From Escarpia spicata (lineage: Eukaryota > Annelida > Polychaeta > Sabellida > Siboglinidae), in contig OZ023206.1 of assembly GCA_963995525.1 (NCBI GenBank), positions 41,222,969-41,286,968 on the forward strand: a stretch of DNA of 64,000 bases, given 5' to 3'. Below the pieces are notes generated by a model. The model made no database searches. It was given only the letters and a program-made list of their open reading frames with translations, and was not told the origin of the DNA. A program made the translations under genes and the position numbers. Shown here piece after piece: positions 59,310-64,000 of this stretch. Within the stretch, counting starts at the first letter, position 1; the number at the start of each line of letters is the position of its first letter.

Positions 59310-60935
59310 TCAGTATTTTAGTTCAGTGTTTACCAGGGAAGATATTAGTTCACTGCCTGTACCAGAGGCTAAGTTCAAGGGGGCAGATTCAGACTATTTA
59401 GGACAGTTAATCGTAACCCCAGCTAAGAAAATAAGGGCTATGAAGGATACTAACTCACCTGGAGTGGATGGGATTCCGCCCAAACTACTATTGGAAATTG
59501 TAGAACAAATTAGCGTACCGCTTGCAACAGTTTTCAATTTGTCATTAGAAGAGGGAGTGGTTCCTTTAGAATGGAAAGAAGCAAACATTATACCGTTATT
59601 TAAAGAAGGTTCGAGAAACAAGTCAGAGAACTATAGACCACTGAGTTTAACATCATCTCAACATGTTTTTTTTTAAAGCGAGGTTATGCTTAACAAATAT
59701 GTTATGTTTTTTGGAAGACATCACTAAGTGGGTAGATGAGGGATCACCAGTAGATATCGTCTACTTAGATTTTCAAAAAGCTTTCGACAAAGTACCACAT
59801 CAAAGATTACTGCTTAAACTAAAGGCCCATGGCATAGGAAATGGTATAATAAACTAGATAGAAAAATGGCTGATTGACAGAAGACAATGTGTAGTAGTTG
59901 ATGGGGAGGCTTCAAACTGGAAATCGGTATTGAGTGGGGTATCAAAGAGATCAGGACTAGGACCTATATTATTATTAATATATATCAACGATTTTGATAA
60001 TGAAATAACAAGCAAGGTGTTGAAATTTGGGGATGATACAAAAGTGTTTAGAAGGATTAAAAGTGATGGAGATAGACAGCATTTACAAGATGATCTTGAC
60101 AGGTTGGTTAAATGGTCTGAAAAGTGGCAAATGCTGTTCAATTTTGGGAAATGTAAATGCCTCCACACAGGACATGGGAAAGAAGAGATAGAATATACAA
60201 TGGGGGGTACTGTACTAAGTACTGTTGTAAAAGAAAAGGACTTAGGGTTAAACATTAGTGCTGATATGAAGGTGTCAGAGCAGTGCGGAATTGCAGTTTC
60301 AAAGGGAAATCAAATCCTTGGATTAATTAGGCGAAATATAGCATATAAGGAAAAAGAATTAATAATACCGCTGTACAAAACAATAGTGATGCCTCATTTA
60401 GAATATTGCATACAAGCGTGGAGGCCATATCGCAAGGAGGACATAGATATGTTAGAAAGAGTACAGAAGAAAGCGACTAAAATGATACCAAAACTGAGGG
60501 ATCTTAGTTATGAAATTCGCCTAAACGAATGTGGTTTAACAACACTAGAGACCAAGAGATTGAGAGGAGATCAGATAGAAGTGTTTAAAATAATAAATGG
60601 TTATGAAAATATTGATAGAAATATTTTTTTCTCAGTTAAGAAGGATATAAGGACTAGAGGGCACGAAGTTACATTAGCAAAGGAGCAGTGTAGATTAGAT
60701 ATAAGAAATTTCTCATTTTCACAAAGGACTCTAAATGAATGGAACAGATTATCTGCTGATTGTGTGGGTGCTAGTAGCGTGAATATGTTTAAAAATAAAA
60801 TCGACACATACCTCAGAAGGGCGGGATACACATAGATAAAAGGGTTGAACTCTCGATAAGCCAAAGGGCGTCCTAGTCCACCTGCCACCTTGAATTAATT
60901 ATCTTGGTGGCAATCTTGTTAAATCTTGTTAAACA
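59310..60935 (+). mobile_element. CR1 element, 5'-truncated copy with partial reverse transcriptase
   Basis: Homologous to 49010-50715. It starts in the linker before the reverse transcriptase (FSSVFTREDISSLPVPEA) and continues with LDFQKAFDKVPHQRLL near 59770. In-frame stop TAG at 59855 and frameshifts near 59660 inactivate it. An open frame of 301 codons (59930-60835) covers the rest, but the catalytic FADD reads FGDD. The 3' UTR ends in two AATCTTGTTA units. Confidence 0.88.
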
Positions 60936-61935
60936 TACAGCCTGCCTTTAAATGTCACGAAACAAAACACGTAGCCACACCTTCGAATATGATGTTGCTA
61001 CAAATCTGTGATTTTGCAGGAATATAAGTGATTTTGTGATGTCATTTTATGCCGCTCGCCCACGTTAAATATATTGCGAAATAACCAAAAAAATGGGCGC
61101 ACGAAATAGCTACGAGGCGGCAATTACGGCTTATTTTGGGCGCGGCGGCATAGAAAAATGGGGAGGTGGCCCGCCTCGCTCGTCACATACCAATATACAT
61201 CTCACACTGCAAGGTAACACTTCACAGTAACATTATCTCGGAGCGTCAAGAAAAAACGACACGTGAATCGCGGCGTGATATATGAAACTGCCGGCAAATA
61301 AAGAACGCTATGATTATGCAATATAGATCGCTTCCTAGTAAACACTGAACACATAACGCGTTTTTACTATTGTTAGTTCAGATAATATGACAAATAAATA
61401 TTTATATATATATAGTATTATTTCTTTTAATTTCGTGTTGATAATAGCTATAGCAAATATAGTACCGTCGATGGTCGCCTTCAGCAGGTATGCGACGATG
61501 CGATTTAACAAGACTGCCATTCAGAGCAAGAAAACAAGATTGCTAATGGACAAAGACGGTTGTGACTTAGCGACAGACCAACAGTTGTTATTGTGTATAC
61601 TATATGTGTGAAGTACGCCCGTCTGAATCGTTCACGCTGCTAGGAATAATGATTTTGCATAAACAGCCTGTAATCTAATCCTGCTTTATGTTGTCACAAC
61701 CGTTGAGAATCTTGAAGAGGTAAAATTTGTTCAACCAAAATATGACATACCTTTGGAAGACAACATTTACATTTTGTAAGGTTTAGTTTGAATAAAAAAT
61801 GTGTATTGTTATTATTACTATTATTATTACTATTATTATTATTATTATGACTGCATAATCTCATACTAGCTCTGTATCTAGGAGACCACCAGAAGCCTCA
61901 ACGTAGTCTTGGATTACCCGTGTGACGCACCAACG
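60936..61935. other. No gene recognised; upstream flank of sulfotransferase B
   Basis: 60936-61000 matches the reverse complement of 54438-54504. ATT microsatellite at 61806-61849. No coding feature was found before the ATG at 61936. Confidence 0.5.
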
Positions 61936-62961
61936 ATGACGTCAAAGTGGTGGACATGTCTGTGTCGGTTGGCAGTCTACGTCAGTCTCATCAACGTCGT
62001 CCTCGTTAGTGTTCTGCTTCTACGTCACCACAGCTGTGTCTTCTTGGATTGCGTCGTGCGGCGTGAAGTTCACCGATACCAAGACGAGGACGTGGGCCGC
62101 AGCAACACTTACAATAACAGCTGCTACGACAACGACGTCGCCATGCCGACGGAAGTGGAGGAGATGGGGAGGAGACGCTACAACTGTCTACCTCCTCGGT
62201 TCTCTGCCGTGCCGCTGACGGCAACAGCTCTCACGAGCAGTCCGGGCTCTGGCAGTACTTGGATACGACATCTCTTGCAGTTGGCGACAGGTAGGATCCT
62301 CGGGTGAACAGGAAACTACGCTTGTCTTTGTGATAGTAGTGTGTTTCTTTGCAGTCAAGAGGTTAATAAAAAAATGCAGTTGCAATAATTATACACACGC
62401 ACACACAGACATACACACGCGCGCACACACGCTCGCATGCACACACGTACGTACATCCGCTGGCATGTACGCACACATGCGCGCGCTCGCACACACACGC
62501 GCACACATAATTACTAAACATTTATATGGGACAGTTTATGCTATTTCGCAAGGTACACAAAATTATACTTTAGGTCGATATAAATGGCTTTCCAACTAGG
62601 CCTACAGTAAATGCAAACACTTCACGTCGCAGCTAAAATATAAAGTCTGAATATATTTTGTTTGTTGACATTGTGTACAACGAAATGCGACTTGTTTTGA
62701 TTGACTCTACCAACTTCCCTGCAGGTATATACACGGGCAGTGTGTATTATGACTCTGATCTAGCGAACGACGAATTCCCGGGAGAGAACGTCACAGACTC
62801 GCGAGTAGTAGTAATCAATACTCACCGCGAGAGGGAGCTGCTGAAATACGATCGCGCCATTCTCATCATCCGGGACCCGTACGACGCCATTGTGTCTGAA
62901 TATAACTGGCGCGTCTGTGGCAACCATTTAGGACGTGCGCATAGTCACGTGTACAACGCAA
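61936..62961 (+). CDS. Golgi-type sulfotransferase, WSCD-like, exons 1-2 (paralogue B, partial)
   Basis: Same predicted PAPS-dependent role as the minus-strand gene at 37521-40022. Exons are 61936-62290 and 62725-62961 (GT-AG, phases as in the paralogue). Exon 1 encodes 118 residues with a hydrophobic anchor (VYVSLINVVLVSVLLL) and the PAPS loop SPGSGSTW, which has Ser where the paralogue has Asn. Exon 2 is exactly 237 bp in both genes and differs at only a few residues (about 9-10 of 79), including RDPYDAIVSEYNW. Exon 1 is far more diverged. The donor GTGAGTATAACC after exon 2 is intact. The third exon is not seen before 64000, so the gene continues outside the window or lacks it. Confidence 0.8.
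62385..62515. repeat. CA/CG-rich irregular microsatellite
   Basis: CACACG/GCGCAC mixtures in intron 1 of sulfotransferase B. Confidence 0.88.
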
Positions 62962-62970
62962 GTGAGTATA

Positions 62971-63155
62971 ACCAAAACATTTGAAAAAGGAAGCAGAGTC
63001 ATTCTGCGATACACCGTATTGGAATTGAACGGGTAGCGCCATGTGTTGCTCTGAGTTGGTATTGGACCTGGTGCTTTGGATGAGAATTCCCCTTTTGCAA
63101 TATAACTGGCGCGTCTCTGGCAACCAATTAGGACGTGCATATAGTCACACGTATG
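62971..63155 (+). repeat. Intronic repeat plus partial duplication of the sulfotransferase exon 2 end
   Basis: 62971-63096 matches the repeat at 33951 and 38274. It is followed at 63101-63155 by a mutated copy of 62901-62955, starting TATAACTGGCGCGTCT, which would read YNWRVSGNQLGRA. The copy lacks a good splice donor and is probably a non-functional exon fragment. Confidence 0.78.
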
Positions 63156-63344
63156 CAAAAAAAGTAATAGATCGCCTATGCTGTGATCCATGTCGGCTAA
63201 TGTTGATATAGCTTACACGTGTGATGGCATTACAATAGCCCGTGAGCAGATGTCTTGTTAGAAACATGTTCTGTGGTCACATAAATGTGCTCAAAGTAGT
63301 GACACTATGGTTATTGGTAAGTTCCTTTCTGAAACCCTTATATC

Positions 63345-63655
<311 letters not shown>

Positions 63656-64000
63656 GGCCGACTGCGTCACATGAATGACACAATAAAGACGTATTACTCT
63701 TCTACCTGGTGGAGTGAGACCACAATTAATTTATGTTGTTTTAATAGAATATCTACTACATAGAAAGTGGTGACATTTAAAATTTTACTTTTGGAAAATC
63801 TTTTTATGTGAATTGAGTTCAACAGACCAGGCATATGAGCAGGTTCAATGGTGCAATGTATTGGTAGTGAAATGACGTGTATTCGGAAGAGTTTCGCTAG
63901 CGGAGTGTTTTTTGCCATTTTTTATATATCACACATGCATGCAGAGAAACATGTCTATTTCGGTTAACATTTATGGGGACTGTGCATGGATGCTTCTCAT
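63656..64000. other. Intron or flank of sulfotransferase B, no feature recognised
   Basis: AT-rich sequence to the window end. No third exon was recognised. Confidence 0.4.

Overview
This window is animal nuclear DNA: split genes with GT-AG introns, eukaryotic tRNA genes with Pol III terminators, several clades of non-LTR retrotransposon, tRNA-derived SINEs, a Helitron-like element, TIR elements and very long CA/GT, CACG and GGAC tracts. The gene set (a CLCA protein with an HExxH protease motif, a PAPS-dependent sulfotransferase pair, glutamine synthetase) and the repeats (L2-like LINE with a 2A-like motif, CR1 with an esterase ORF1, RTE, Rex1-like, ISL2EU-like) fit a marine invertebrate such as a cephalochordate or another non-vertebrate bilaterian. 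The sequence alone does not settle the species.

Layout. 1-3450: a nearly complete L2/CR1 element with a 1039-residue uninterrupted ORF. 3818-7405 (minus): the first four coding exons of a CLCA gene, whose introns hold a 764-bp inverted-repeat element, a SINE and many simple repeats. 7726-8460: a 9-bp minisatellite. 11.5-16.9 kb: small transposons, an ISL2EU-like transposase relic, two tRNA-Trp copies (one inside an 18-bp inverted repeat) and an intron-bearing tRNA-Lys(TTT). 17.7-22.5 kb: RTE and CR1 fragments, including an endonuclease fused to a C-terminal tail with the reverse transcriptase lost. 25833-26639: a non-autonomous Helitron. 27.6-33.2 kb (plus): a six-coding-exon glutamine synthetase gene with a TATA-like promoter and a probable non-coding first exon. 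Its second coding exon carries an insertion identical over 83 bp to sequence 2.9 kb upstream, which breaks the frame. The same exon ends in a 53-bp tandem duplication that copies its splice donor. 34.7-35.6 kb: a Rex1-like fragment. 37.5-40.0 kb (minus): a three-exon sulfotransferase. 41.5-43.6 kb (minus): a decayed LINE. 46.5-50.7 kb: a near full-length but mutated CR1 element. 51.2-60.9 kb: more CR1, RTE and L2 copies and TIR elements. 61.9-63.0 kb (plus): the first two exons of a second sulfotransferase, paralogous to the first; its third exon lies past the window.

The host genes are functionally unrelated: an extracellular protease-like CLCA, cytosolic ammonia assimilation, and two Golgi-type sulfotransferases. 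They are linked mainly by shared repeats. Nothing resembles an operon, and no bacterial or phage genes were seen. The most unusual points are the 2A-like recoding motif, the disrupted glutamine synthetase exon, the tRNA-Lys intron, the near-identical second exon of the two sulfotransferases, and several palindromic or inverted-repeat structures.
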